From Desulfomicrobium sp. (GTDB lineage Bacteria > Desulfobacterota > Desulfovibrionia > Desulfovibrionales > Desulfomicrobiaceae), in assembly GCA_003542385.1 (NCBI GenBank), contig DPKT01000203.1:1-13234 (forward strand): a stretch of 13,234 bases of DNA, given 5' to 3'. The position numbers and the translations under genes were made by a program. Each line of letters starts with the position of its first letter. Within the stretch, counting starts at the first letter, position 1. Below, piece by piece: positions 1 to 6,151 of the stretch. Under the pieces are notes generated by a model, which made no database searches, was not told the DNA's origin, and saw nothing but the letters and a program-made list of their open reading frames with translations.

Positions 1-409
1 TCCTGTCCGTGGCCCCGGGCGCGGCGGCCTTTGCGGCCGCAGGCTGCCGGACCTGCTTGGTCCGGGGAGCAGGCGGCCGGACCGGGGGGTTGGGCGCGTC
101 CATGATCCGGGATTCAACGGGAGGCGCAGGTACATCCCGAGGCGCCGGGGACGGCTCCGAAACCGGTTTTACCGCCGGAGCCACGATATCGAGTTGGAGA
201 GTTCTGCCCTCCTCGCGCACGGCCGTCCGGAGGTCCAGCCGCAGCAGGAGAACCGAGTGCAGGGCAATGGAAAGCAGCGCGCTCAGGACAAGAAACGAGA
301 CGCTCCAGCCAGATCGCCCGATCCCGCCCCCCCTCTCCCCCGTTTCAGAACCGCGGGGACAGGCATTCTTGCAGGCAAGAAGGGAAAGCGACAACTCGGG
401 TGCGTTCAT
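1..409 (-). CDS. TonB-like energy transducer, N-terminal part (partial)
   Basis: The minus-strand frame starts at ATG 409 and runs off the window edge after about 136 codons. An in-frame TGA lies 15 codons upstream, so this is the first ATG. After about 35 polar residues there is one membrane segment (about residues 36-57) containing S47-x3-H51. This Ser-x3-His pair inside the TM helix is the hallmark of TonB, where it contacts ExbB/ExbD. From about residue 78 the chain becomes rich in Pro, Ala and Val (for example PPVRPPAPR), like the TonB periplasmic spacer. The family couples the inner-membrane proton gradient to outer-membrane receptors. The C-terminal receptor-binding domain is outside the window, so the assignment rests on the TM motif and the Pro-rich spacer. 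No good Shine-Dalgarno is seen. It is divergent from the secreted protein at 474, with 64 bp between. Confidence 0.72.
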   Translation of the reverse strand, partial: MNAPELSLSLLACKNACPRGSETGERGGGIGRSGWSVSFLVLSALLSIALHSVLLLRLDLRTAVREEGRTLQLDIVAPAVKPVSEPSPAPRDVPAPPVESRIMDAPNPPVRPPAPRTKQVRQPAAAKAAAPGATDR

Positions 410-473
410 GTTGTTCTTTGGCCTGTACGGTGGTAACAAAAAAACCGATCACATCCACCACCGGGGGAAAGCA

Positions 474-1457
474 GTGCGGATTCTTCTCATATCGCTCATC
501 GCGATCCTCTTCCACGCTTCCGCGGCCATTTCAAATACCACCATAAGCATCATCCACAGTTATCACAAGGAGTACGCGTGGGAACAAAGCCTCACGGAGG
601 GACTCCTGCAATCCCTGCCCCGGGACGCGTCCGTCCGCCACTTCTACCTCGACACCAAGCGCACGCCCAAGGAAGAACACCCTGTGCGTGCGGACAATGT
701 GTGGGAGGAAGTCCGCGGCACGGCGTGGAGCCTCGTCATCCTTTGTGACGACAACGCCGCTAAGTACCTAGGACCCCGCCTGAAAAACGGCCCCACGCCC
801 GTCGTGTACCTCGGGATAAACCGCAACCCGCGCGATTACGGTCTCTTTCCCGCCCCGAACATGACGGGGGTCCTCGAACGCCCCCTGCTGAAGCGCTCTC
901 TGCACTCCATGTGCAAACTCGTGAACACCGAGGACACCAAGGTCCTCATCCTCTTCGACTCCGATGCGACATCCGACGCGGTGGTTCACGAGGCCTTCGG
1001 AGGCAGATCGCAACTCGATCTCGGCAAGGTGCGGGTCGAACTGAAGCAGTTCTCCCTCGTCGACAAATGGCGGGAAGCCCTCCTGAACGCCAAGGCCGAA
1101 GGGTTCGACACGGTCTACATCGGACTTTACCACACCCTGCGCGACAGCGCCGGCAGGCATGTTCCCGAGGACGAGGTCCTGGCCTGGGCCAACGCCAACA
1201 CCCCCGTTCCGATCTTCGCCTTCTGGGATTTCGCCGTGGGCAGGGGAAAAACCATCGGCGGGCATGTGTTGAGCGCATTCGACCAGGGCGTGGCCGCAGG
1301 GGAAATAGCCCGCCGGATACTTTCCGGAACCCCGCCGGGCGTCATTCCACCCCAAACCGCCCAGGCCGGAACATACACGTTCAGCGCATATGAGTTGGAC
1401 CGTTTCGGGATCGTGTTGCCGGCCGGGATACGCGCACAGGCGGTCATTGTCCCGTGA
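474..1457 (+). CDS. Secreted ABC-type substrate-binding-like protein
   Basis: I chose the GTG at 474 because it follows GGGGGAAAG (463-471) and opens a classical signal peptide: MRILLISLIAILFHASAA, cleaved near residue 18. The open frame continues far upstream, but that stretch is antisense to the TonB-like gene. The mature protein of about 310 residues opens with a beta-strand and SIIHSYHKEYAWEQ. It then shows alternating strand/helix blocks such as SLVILCDDNAAKYL, PVVYLGI, KVLILFDSD and DTVYIGLY, the pattern of the type I periplasmic-binding-protein fold of ABC_sub_bind (COG2984-like) proteins. The same fold serves as an extracytoplasmic sensor in signalling proteins, but no transmembrane or kinase part follows here, so it should be a free periplasmic protein. 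No ABC permease or ATPase is adjacent. The ligand is unknown. The neighbouring TonB-like gene could mean a shared uptake role. Confidence 0.78.
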   Translation: MRILLISLIAILFHASAAISNTTISIIHSYHKEYAWEQSLTEGLLQSLPRDASVRHFYLDTKRTPKEEHPVRADNVWEEVRGTAWSLVILCDDNAAKYLGPRLKNGPTPVVYLGINRNPRDYGLFPAPNMTGVLERPLLKRSLHSMCKLVNTEDTKVLILFDSDATSDAVVHEAFGGRSQLDLGKVRVELKQFSLVDKWREALLNAKAEGFDTVYIGLYHTLRDSAGRHVPEDEVLAWANANTPVPIFAFWDFAVGRGKTIGGHVLSAFDQGVAAGEIARRILSGTPPGVIPPQTAQAGTYTFSAYELDRFGIVLPAGIRAQAVIVP

Positions 1458-1521
1458 GCGGGGCCGGCGATCCTCAAAACCGTCCTTGACCGGCCGGGAC
1501 GCTCTCACTACTGAACGTTCC

Positions 1522-2106
1522 ATGAGCACAGCAGACCAGAAAAAACAGATCATCCTGGAGTACGAGAAGCGGTTCGCCAACAATCTGGCCGCTCGCGTGC
1601 TCGACAAGCCCAAGCCGCCCTTGTGGATGATCTTCGTTCCGGTATTCTTCGTCTTCTTCGCGCAAAAAATGAAACAATATTCGAGCGGGTTGGGAGAATT
1701 CGTCCAGAACTACACCAAACCTCGCCGCCTCGCACTTGACGCGGTCATGGACGAACAGGAGACTGGCTCGCCCGTCGACACGGCCCGCCTGCTCGAAAGC
1801 GCGGGCGCGATCCCGGAGCAATCCCGATCCCTGTTCCAGGACTGGATGCTCGTCCTCACTGATCATTACCGCACGCTCCTCAAAGCCCATGGCGGCACGC
1901 CCGAAGCCCTGATCCGGTCGGGGTATCGCAGCAAGACGGACTACCTGCTGCAGTGCAACGTCCTCAACAAGGCCGAAAACGCCTTCGCCGAGTCCCTCAT
2001 GTCCAGGATCGAAGGCGACGACCAGGACATCCGCAATGTCGTGGAGAAAATGAAGATCGCCGTCACCGACCTTCGCCGCCAGGAAGCCGACGCGATCTTC
2101 CGCTAG
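1522..2106 (+). CDS. Unrecognised protein with one membrane segment
   Basis: This 194-residue protein starts at ATG 1522. The same frame is open upstream from 1390, but that part overlaps the preceding gene and is unlikely to be used. Residues 1-30 are charged (MSTADQKKQIILEYEKRF). A short, very hydrophobic stretch follows at about 33-48 (LWMIFVPVFFVFFAQ), with basic residues after it. The rest is soluble and mainly helical and charged, ending DLRRQEADAIFR. I recognise no catalytic motif and no named domain. The hydrophobic segment suggests a membrane-anchored cytoplasmic protein. There is no strong Shine-Dalgarno, and the 64 bp before it hold no convincing promoter. It may be cotranscribed with the gene at 474. 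Coding character is supported by high GC at third positions and a compact fit between neighbours. I assign no function. Confidence 0.72.
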   Translation: MSTADQKKQIILEYEKRFANNLAARVLDKPKPPLWMIFVPVFFVFFAQKMKQYSSGLGEFVQNYTKPRRLALDAVMDEQETGSPVDTARLLESAGAIPEQSRSLFQDWMLVLTDHYRTLLKAHGGTPEALIRSGYRSKTDYLLQCNVLNKAENAFAESLMSRIEGDDQDIRNVVEKMKIAVTDLRRQEADAIFR

Positions 2107-2245
2107 GCGGGAAAGCCATGCCGGTTGACCCCGCGCAAACCCTCCGGGAACCGAAGGCGGCACCCCGCTCCGGCATGACCGGGAACAGGCGGGCCTGGTG
2201 CAGCGAAGCGGTTCCTCAGCCCCTCGCCAGCCCGGAGACGACATC

Positions 2246-3112
2246 ATGCTCTGGATACTGCTCTCCCTCGGGACCGCACTCTTTTCCGCCTCCGAGGCCG
2301 CGCTGACCCGCCACGGGTTCGAACACGCATCCCCCTCCTCGGCTGTCGCCGCGCCGCTCATGACCAGCCTGCCGCTGTTCGCCCTGACGCTCCCCTTTCT
2401 GGACGCGCCGCGGCTCGAACCCGGCTTCTGGACCGTACTGGCGGCCCTCGTGCCGATCAACGCGCTGGGATTCTACCTGCAAAGCTGGTCCTTCAAGAGC
2501 TCGCCCCTGTCCCTGACCGTGCCATTCATGGCCTTCACGCCGGCATTCGTCCTCGCGACCGGCTTCGTCGCGTTGGGTGAAACCCCATCCATGCTTGGCT
2601 GCCTCGGCGTTCTGGTCACCGTGGCCGGGGGCTACCTCCTGTACGCGGAGAAGGACGCAGGGATCTGGGCCCCCTTCAAGGCCGTCCTTCAGGAACGCGG
2701 GTCCATGCTCATGCTGGCCGCGGCGCTGGTCTGGAGCGTGGCCTCGGTCATGGGCAAACAGCTCATCCTGCTCTCCAGCCCCCTGTACGCGGGATGCATC
2801 TTCAGCCTGGCCCACAACCTGGCGCTGCTCGTCTTCCTGGCGATCATCGGACAGCTCAGGCTACGGGAACTGCGGCCCAGGGCGGGACACGCCCTGAGCC
2901 TCGGCCTGTGCCTGTACCTGCACATCATCTGCCATTTCGCCGCCGTCTCCATGACCACGGTGGCGTACATGCTGTCCATCAAGCGCCTGAACGGGCTCTT
3001 CGCCCTCGGTTTCGAACGCTTCGTCTTTCACCAGCCCCTGCTGCGCCACCGCCTGCACGGCACGGCCTGGATGACCGCCGGGGCCGTGATCATCGCCCTG
3101 GCGGGAAGCTGA
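2246..3112 (+). CDS. EamA/DMT-superfamily membrane transporter
   Basis: A 288-residue integral membrane protein starts at ATG 2246, preceded by GGAGA (2233-2237). Earlier in-frame starts lack such a site. It has about 9-10 hydrophobic segments in two related halves (about residues 1-132 and 150-286), the layout of EamA/drug-metabolite transporters. The first half ends with the GE-containing stretch VALGETPSMLGCLGVLVTVAGG. The second half ends with KRLNGLFALGFERFVF, a basic loop and a last TM helix (TAGAVIIALAG), a typical EamA tail. Length is close to the usual 290-300. Members export or exchange amino acids, purines, sugars and other small metabolites, and sequence alone does not give the substrate. 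The gene faces the minus-strand gene at 3150, with 37 bp between. Confidence 0.9.
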   Translation: MLWILLSLGTALFSASEAALTRHGFEHASPSSAVAAPLMTSLPLFALTLPFLDAPRLEPGFWTVLAALVPINALGFYLQSWSFKSSPLSLTVPFMAFTPAFVLATGFVALGETPSMLGCLGVLVTVAGGYLLYAEKDAGIWAPFKAVLQERGSMLMLAAALVWSVASVMGKQLILLSSPLYAGCIFSLAHNLALLVFLAIIGQLRLRELRPRAGHALSLGLCLYLHIICHFAAVSMTTVAYMLSIKRLNGLFALGFERFVFHQPLLRHRLHGTAWMTAGAVIIALAGS

Positions 3113-3120
3113 TGCGCGCT

Positions 3121-3134
3121 GCCTCCGAGGAGGC
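3121..3134. terminator. GC-rich hairpin between convergent genes (weak)
   Basis: GCCTC-CGAG-GAGGC makes a perfect 5-bp stem with a 4-base loop in the 37-bp gap between the transporter and the convergent small gene. It could slow polymerase for either gene. Neither side has a T-run, so an intrinsic terminator is not established. Confidence 0.3.
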
Positions 3135-3149
3135 CCGGCCCCGGCAGGC

Positions 3150-3449
3150 TCAGAGCATTTCCTCCATCTGCGCGAAGAAGTCGCCTCGTTCGAAAACCGG
3201 GCCGTATTCAGTTTCGAGCCTGTCCAGACTACCCAGAAACGCGTCCCAGCCCTCGATCTCACCGAGCTTTTTCCTGTCGGCGAAGATCTTGAAAGTCGTT
3301 CCCCGCGGACACTTGGTCATATTGATCTCGAAGCTGCGGCCGGACGCATAGACCGTCCAGTGCGCGGACCAGCTCGTGCGATCCCCTTCGGTTTTCTTGT
3401 ACTTTTCGAAATAGGCCTCGAATACATCCATGATGCGCTTGTCGTCCAT
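3150..3449 (-). CDS. Small unrecognised cytoplasmic protein (99 aa)
   Basis: The ORF starts at ATG 3449 behind a strong Shine-Dalgarno (GGGGAGGA, 8 bases before the ATG), which makes translation likely. The protein is acidic and soluble, with no signal peptide or membrane segment. It begins with a helix-like stretch (MDDKRIMDVFEAYFEKYKK), continues with WSAHWTVYASGRSFEINMTK and KIFADRKKL, which read as beta-strands, and ends in an acidic helix. I do not recognise a family. It ends facing the EamA transporter and starts 127 bp from the divergent GntR gene, so the two 5' regions share that gap. It may be coregulated with the GntR operon, although the palindrome at 3545 lies nearer the GntR start. 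Confidence 0.7.
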   Translation of the reverse strand: MDDKRIMDVFEAYFEKYKKTEGDRTSWSAHWTVYASGRSFEINMTKCPRGTTFKIFADRKKLGEIEGWDAFLGSLDRLETEYGPVFERGDFFAQMEEML

Positions 3450-3544
3450 GCTGTCCTCCCCGCTGCCGGGTATTTCCGAATTGTCGCCCCGATGGGCATT
3501 CGTACCGAACTCCGCACCCCTTGCCTTTGACCACTCCCCGCAAT

Positions 3545-3559
3545 ATTGGTAGGACCAAT
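3545..3559. promoter_or_regulatory. Predicted GntR/FCD operator
   Basis: ATTGGT-AGG-ACCAAT is a perfect 15-bp palindrome 17 bp before the TTG start of the GntR gene. It fits the TNGT-N3-ACNA pattern known for FadR-class GntR regulators and is close to the E. coli LldR box as I recall it. Its position near the likely transcription start suggests autorepression of the two-gene operon. Poor -35-like hexamers (TTGCCT at 3521, TTGACC at 3527) lie just upstream. Confidence 0.7.
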
Positions 3560-3576
3560 TTCACGGGAGCACAACC

Positions 3577-4275
3577 TTGAGTACACCGCAACAGCAAAAA
3601 AGAATCTACGAAGAAATTACCCTGCGTTTGCAGGAGCTTGTCGAAGCGGACGACCTGAAACCAGGCGACCGCCTGCCGCCGGAACGCAGTCTGGCTGCGC
3701 TTTTCGGCGTCTCGCGCAACTCCATGCGCGAGGCCATCAAGAGTCTGGAGCAAGCGGGGCTGCTCGAAAGCAGGCCGGGAGCCGGGACGTTCATCTCGGC
3801 GGCCAGCCAGACGGAACTGGCCAGGCAACTCGGGGAGGCCTTCGCCCGGGAGCGGCACAGGCTCGAGGACATTTTCGAGCTTCGCCTGCTGCTGGAGCCG
3901 CAAATTGCGCGCCTTGCGGCCCAGCGAGTATCGCCGGGCATCCTCGAACGGCTGGACGACCTCATGCAGGCCTACGAGGACGCCATGATGCGCGGGGAGG
4001 CTGTCCTGGAGATAGATCAGAACCTCCACGACACCATCGCGGCCGCCACGGGCAACCACGCCATCGTCAGGCTCATGGAGCAGATGCACGACATGCTTTC
4101 CGAGAGCCGCGACGAAGCGTTGCAGTCGCCGGAGCGCAGCCGCAAGGCCCTTGAGGACCACAGGAAAATCCTGTCGGCGCTGCGCCTTCGCGATGCGGGC
4201 GGCGCCTGCGCCGCCATGACGGAACATCTCGAACACACCAAGGAAATCGTATTCACTTCAAAGAAAGGAGCATGA
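3577..4275 (+). CDS. GntR-family (FadR/FCD) transcriptional regulator
   Basis: This 232-residue DNA-binding regulator starts at TTG 3577, with GGGAG (3564-3568) at good spacing and no ATG that would keep the whole winged helix. Residues about 9-75 are the GntR winged helix, with LKPGDRLPPERSLAALFGVS and SRPGAGTFI as signature blocks. Residues about 95-225 are an all-helical FCD effector domain. ELRLLLEPQIARLAA carries the conserved Arg (R103), and the metal-site pattern is present as D147-x3-H151, H195 and H217 (or H220). FCD regulators usually bind a carboxylate or hydroxyacid through this metal. The downstream FMN 2-hydroxyacid enzyme, 4 bp away in the same operon, suggests lactate or a related acid as inducer. 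The palindrome at 3545 is the probable operator. Family assignment is secure. The ligand is inference. Confidence 0.92.
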   Translation: MSTPQQQKRIYEEITLRLQELVEADDLKPGDRLPPERSLAALFGVSRNSMREAIKSLEQAGLLESRPGAGTFISAASQTELARQLGEAFARERHRLEDIFELRLLLEPQIARLAAQRVSPGILERLDDLMQAYEDAMMRGEAVLEIDQNLHDTIAAATGNHAIVRLMEQMHDMLSESRDEALQSPERSRKALEDHRKILSALRLRDAGGACAAMTEHLEHTKEIVFTSKKGA

Positions 4276-4279
4276 ACTC

Positions 4280-5302
4280 ATGAAGGAAATTCGCAAAACC
4301 GCCCGCGACCTGATGACGGGCTACTGCCGCGTCTGCCCTGTCTGCAACGGGAAGGCCTGCGCCGGAGAGGTGCCGGGCATGGGTGGCCTGGGCACGGGGT
4401 CGGCCTTCATGGCCAATGTGCAGGCCCTGGCGGACTGCACGTTCAACATGCGCCTCGTGCACGACATCACCGAGCCGGACACCAGCACGTCCCTGCTGGG
4501 CCTTGAGCTGTCCATGCCAGTGATGGCGGCGCCCATCGGCGGCGTGTCCTTCAACATGGGCGGGAAAAGGTCCGAAGAGGAGTACATCACCGCCATCATC
4601 GACGGCTGCAGGCAGGCCGGTATCGTCGGATGCACCGGCGATGGTGTCCCACCCTTCATCCATGAAGCCGGTTTCGCGGCCATCGCGGCCGCGGGCGGAC
4701 ACGGCATTCCCTTCATCAAGCCCTGGGAGGACGCGGAACTCTACGACAAACTCGCCAAGGCCAGGGACACGGGCGCGTCCGTCGTCGGCATGGACATCGA
4801 CGCCGCCGGCCTCATCACCCTGCGCAAGATGGGACGGCCGGTTTCGCCCAAGCCGGTGGACACCCTGCGCGAGATCATCGCCAGGGCCGGACTCAAGTTC
4901 ATCGTCAAGGGCGTTATGACTGTGGAGGATGCCCGCCTGGCCGCGGAGGCGGGAGCGGACGCCATCGTCGTCTCCAACCATGGCGGTCGCGTGCTCGACC
5001 ACACGCCGGGAACGGCGAAGGTGCTGCCCGGCATCGCGAAGGAAATGAAGGGAAAGATCGCCATCATCGCGGACGGAGGAATCCGCAGCGGCGGGGACGT
5101 GCTGAAGATGCTGGCCCTCGGGGCCGACGCGGTCATGCTCGGCAGGCCCTTCAGCATCGCGGCCATGGGCGGCCTGACCGAGGGCGTTGCGGCCTACGCC
5201 CAGACTCTGCGCACGGAGCTCATGCAGGCCATGGTCATGACCGGCACCAGAGCCGTAAAGCAGTTGCCCGCAAACATCCTCTGGAACGGCCCGCGGGCGT
5301 AA
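4280..5302 (+). CDS. FMN-dependent 2-hydroxyacid dehydrogenase-like protein
   Basis: This 340-residue TIM-barrel flavoprotein belongs to the lactate dehydrogenase/glycolate oxidase (LldD) family. AAGGAG lies 10 bases before the ATG. Family residues visible are D172 (GMDIDAAG), K210 (IVKGVMTVEDA), H234 and R237 in SNHGGRVLDH, and the FMN-phosphate loops ADGGIRSGGD (264-273) and LGRP (287-290). These are the catalytic Lys, His and Arg of the family, so oxidation of a 2-hydroxyacid to the 2-oxoacid with FMN is likely. There is no membrane segment. The N-terminus (residues 16-27) has C16-x2-C19-x2-C22-x4-C27, absent from classical LldD or glycolate oxidase, which could bind Fe-S or Zn and pass electrons onward. 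It is cotranscribed with the GntR regulator. In sulfate reducers lactate is a main electron donor, which fits, but the true substrate is not fixed by sequence. Confidence 0.92.
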   Translation: MKEIRKTARDLMTGYCRVCPVCNGKACAGEVPGMGGLGTGSAFMANVQALADCTFNMRLVHDITEPDTSTSLLGLELSMPVMAAPIGGVSFNMGGKRSEEEYITAIIDGCRQAGIVGCTGDGVPPFIHEAGFAAIAAAGGHGIPFIKPWEDAELYDKLAKARDTGASVVGMDIDAAGLITLRKMGRPVSPKPVDTLREIIARAGLKFIVKGVMTVEDARLAAEAGADAIVVSNHGGRVLDHTPGTAKVLPGIAKEMKGKIAIIADGGIRSGGDVLKMLALGADAVMLGRPFSIAAMGGLTEGVAAYAQTLRTELMQAMVMTGTRAVKQLPANILWNGPRA

Positions 5303-5307
5303 GGCGC

Positions 5308-5335
5308 AAAAAAAGGGCCGGATGGCCGGCCCTTT
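5308..5335. terminator. Shared intrinsic terminator of the FMN operon and PilZ gene
   Basis: AAAGGGCCGG (5312-5321), loop ATGG, CCGGCCCTTT (5326-5335) form a perfect 10-bp stem. On the minus strand it is followed by seven T (5308-5314), so it is a strong terminator for the PilZ gene, whose stop codon lies inside the stem. On the plus strand only three T follow, so termination of the FMN operon may be weaker. Confidence 0.88.
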
Positions 5336-5636
5336 ACCCTCTGTACTTCAGTCCGGTCTCGTACACCGGCAACCCACGCTCGGGAACCTGCTTGGTCCAG
5401 CAGACCGCCACGGGATAGCGATCGAATTCACCCAGGGTGGATTCCTTGGGGCTGTAGCCCTCCAGGGAGAGTTCAAGCTTGGCCCCCGGCTCGATGGGCG
5501 TCCGGGTCTTGAGGCAAAGCCCGCCGTCGCCGTAGTTGATCATGCGGGCGTAATACGTCTTGTGCTGCCCCTCGTAGGTGTAGCGGACGGGCACAAGGCA
5601 GTCCTTGCGAATGTGGATACGCTTGTTGGCAATCAT
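5334..5636 (-). CDS. Stand-alone PilZ-domain protein
   Basis: The 100-residue ORF starts at ATG 5636 behind AAGGAGG, an almost perfect Shine-Dalgarno. The whole protein is one PilZ domain, the receptor fold for cyclic di-GMP. The RxxxR element is R6-IHI-R10. The second element, normally (D/N)-x-(S/A)-x-x-G, reads N34-Y-G36-D-G-G39, with Gly in the Ser/Ala position. Beta-strand blocks follow (CLKTRTPIEPGAKLELSLEG, YPVAVCWTKQV, YETGLKYRG), matching a PilZ beta-barrel end to end. Such small proteins tie motility, adhesion or exopolysaccharide control to c-di-GMP, but no target gene is adjacent. c-di-GMP binding is likely from the two Arg, though the Gly substitution leaves some doubt. It is monocistronic and ends in the terminator shared with the FMN operon. 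Confidence 0.85.
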   Translation of the reverse strand: MIANKRIHIRKDCLVPVRYTYEGQHKTYYARMINYGDGGLCLKTRTPIEPGAKLELSLEGYSPKESTLGEFDRYPVAVCWTKQVPERGLPVYETGLKYRG

Positions 5637-5769
5637 GAAGACCTCCTTCTCGTGTCCCGGAACCCAATCCCCGGGAGCCTGACATGTTCCGATGAACTTC
5701 TATTAGGCACTAACCCAAACCCGTCCAAGAGGCAAATCGCCAAAATCGAGGTTCAGGAGAAAAAAGTGC

Positions 5770-5798
5770 TTGCCATTTGAAAGCCCCCTCTATATTAA
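5770..5798 (+). promoter_or_regulatory. Predicted tRNA promoter
   Basis: TTGCCA (5770-5775) is followed by TATATTAA (5791-5798). Taking TATTAA as the -10 gives a 17-bp spacer, and TATATT gives 15. It lies about 40-65 bp before the tRNA and is the only sigma70-like pair in the PilZ-tRNA gap. The remainder of that 200-bp gap must also hold the PilZ promoter, which I cannot place. Confidence 0.5.
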
Positions 5799-5808
5799 CC
5801 GACTTCGC

Positions 5809-5826
5809 TTTCGGGGAGACCCGAAA
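5809..5826 (+). other. Hairpin in the tRNA 5' leader
   Basis: TTTCGGG-GAGA-CCCGAAA is a perfect 7-bp stem closed by a GNRA tetraloop, 10 bases before the mature tRNA 5' end. It would form in the precursor and could act in 5' processing. There is no T-run, so it is not a terminator. Confidence 0.55.
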
Positions 5827-5836
5827 CCGCGAATAC

Positions 5837-5913
5837 GGCGAGGTAGCTCAGACGGTTAGAGCATGCGGCTCATATCCGCAGTGTCGGGGGTTCAATTCCC
5901 TCCCTCGCTACCA
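5837..5913 (+). tRNA. tRNA with CAU anticodon (elongator Met, or Ile2)
   Basis: A complete 77-base cloverleaf with encoded CCA. The acceptor is GGCGAGG/CCTCGCT with discriminator A. The D arm contains TAGCTCAGACGGTTAGAGCA. The anticodon arm is TGCGG-CTCATAT-CCGCA with CAT at 5871-5873. The variable loop is GTGTC and the T arm GGGGG-TTCAATT-CCCTC. It lacks the three G-C pairs in the anticodon stem and the 1-72 mismatch of initiator tRNA, so it is not fMet. A CAU anticodon is also used by Ile2, where C34 is modified to lysidine, and sequence alone does not settle this. The acceptor closes with a G1-U72 wobble and the T stem has a G50-U64 wobble. It serves as the integration site of the element that follows. 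Confidence 0.95.
5891..5913 (+). other. Predicted attL (tRNA 3' end)
   Basis: P4-type integrases recombine in the 3' half of a tRNA gene and leave the tRNA intact. With the integrase beginning 238 bp downstream, the T-arm to CCA segment is the expected left attachment core. The exact crossover cannot be placed because I see no second copy of this segment in the window. Confidence 0.5.
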
Positions 5914-5926
5914 AAACACAAAAAAC

Positions 5927-5951
5927 AGCCCGCTTTTGCGGGCTTTTTTTT
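5927..5951 (+). terminator. Intrinsic terminator after the tRNA
   Basis: AGCCCGC-TTTT-GCGGGCT is a perfect 7-bp stem followed at once by a run of T to 5951. It ends the tRNA transcript 14 bases after CCA and separates it from the integrase. Confidence 0.92.
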
Positions 5952-6046
5952 GTTTTCATCCCACCCACACCACATTATTTCAATCAGTTATGCACTCACC
6001 TCTTCAGCTGCTTTCATTTCCCTTCAATCTGTGTAAACTTCCGTCC

Positions 6047-6107
6047 GGGGGCCAAATCCGGGAAAAGCCCCAAAAAAGCCCCCACCGTTACAAATTCGGC
6101 CCCCACC
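6047..6107. repeat. Short direct and inverted repeats before the integrase
   Basis: GCCCCCACC occurs at 6078-6086 and again at 6099-6107, two helical turns apart (21 bp). The complement core GGGGGCC lies inverted at 6047-6053. Repeats of this kind between att and int often act as integrase arm-type or excisionase/autoregulatory sites. The role is inferred from position, and the repeats are short. Confidence 0.4.
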
Positions 6108-6151
6108 ATATACAGGAACCGAACCCAGAACCCATTGAACACGGGAACCAT

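Noticed and set aside
9..473. Long plus-strand N-terminal extension of the substrate-binding-like gene
   Set aside because: It is antisense to the TonB-like gene, has low-complexity composition, and the signal peptide and ribosome-binding site place the start at 474.
768..1613. 281-codon minus-strand open frame
   Set aside because: Shadow of the substrate-binding-like gene. High GC in the host keeps the antisense frame open, and the product has no recognisable domain.
1474..2460. 328-codon minus-strand open frame
   Set aside because: Antisense to two plausible plus-strand genes and the leader between them, with low-complexity composition and no domain.
3259..4236. 325-codon minus-strand open frame
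   Set aside because: Fully antisense to the GntR gene, whose domain motifs are unmistakable.
5777..6151. Upstream extension of the integrase frame
   Set aside because: It would translate through the tRNA and its terminator. P4-type integrase homology starts at MALNIKQIEALKP (6152).
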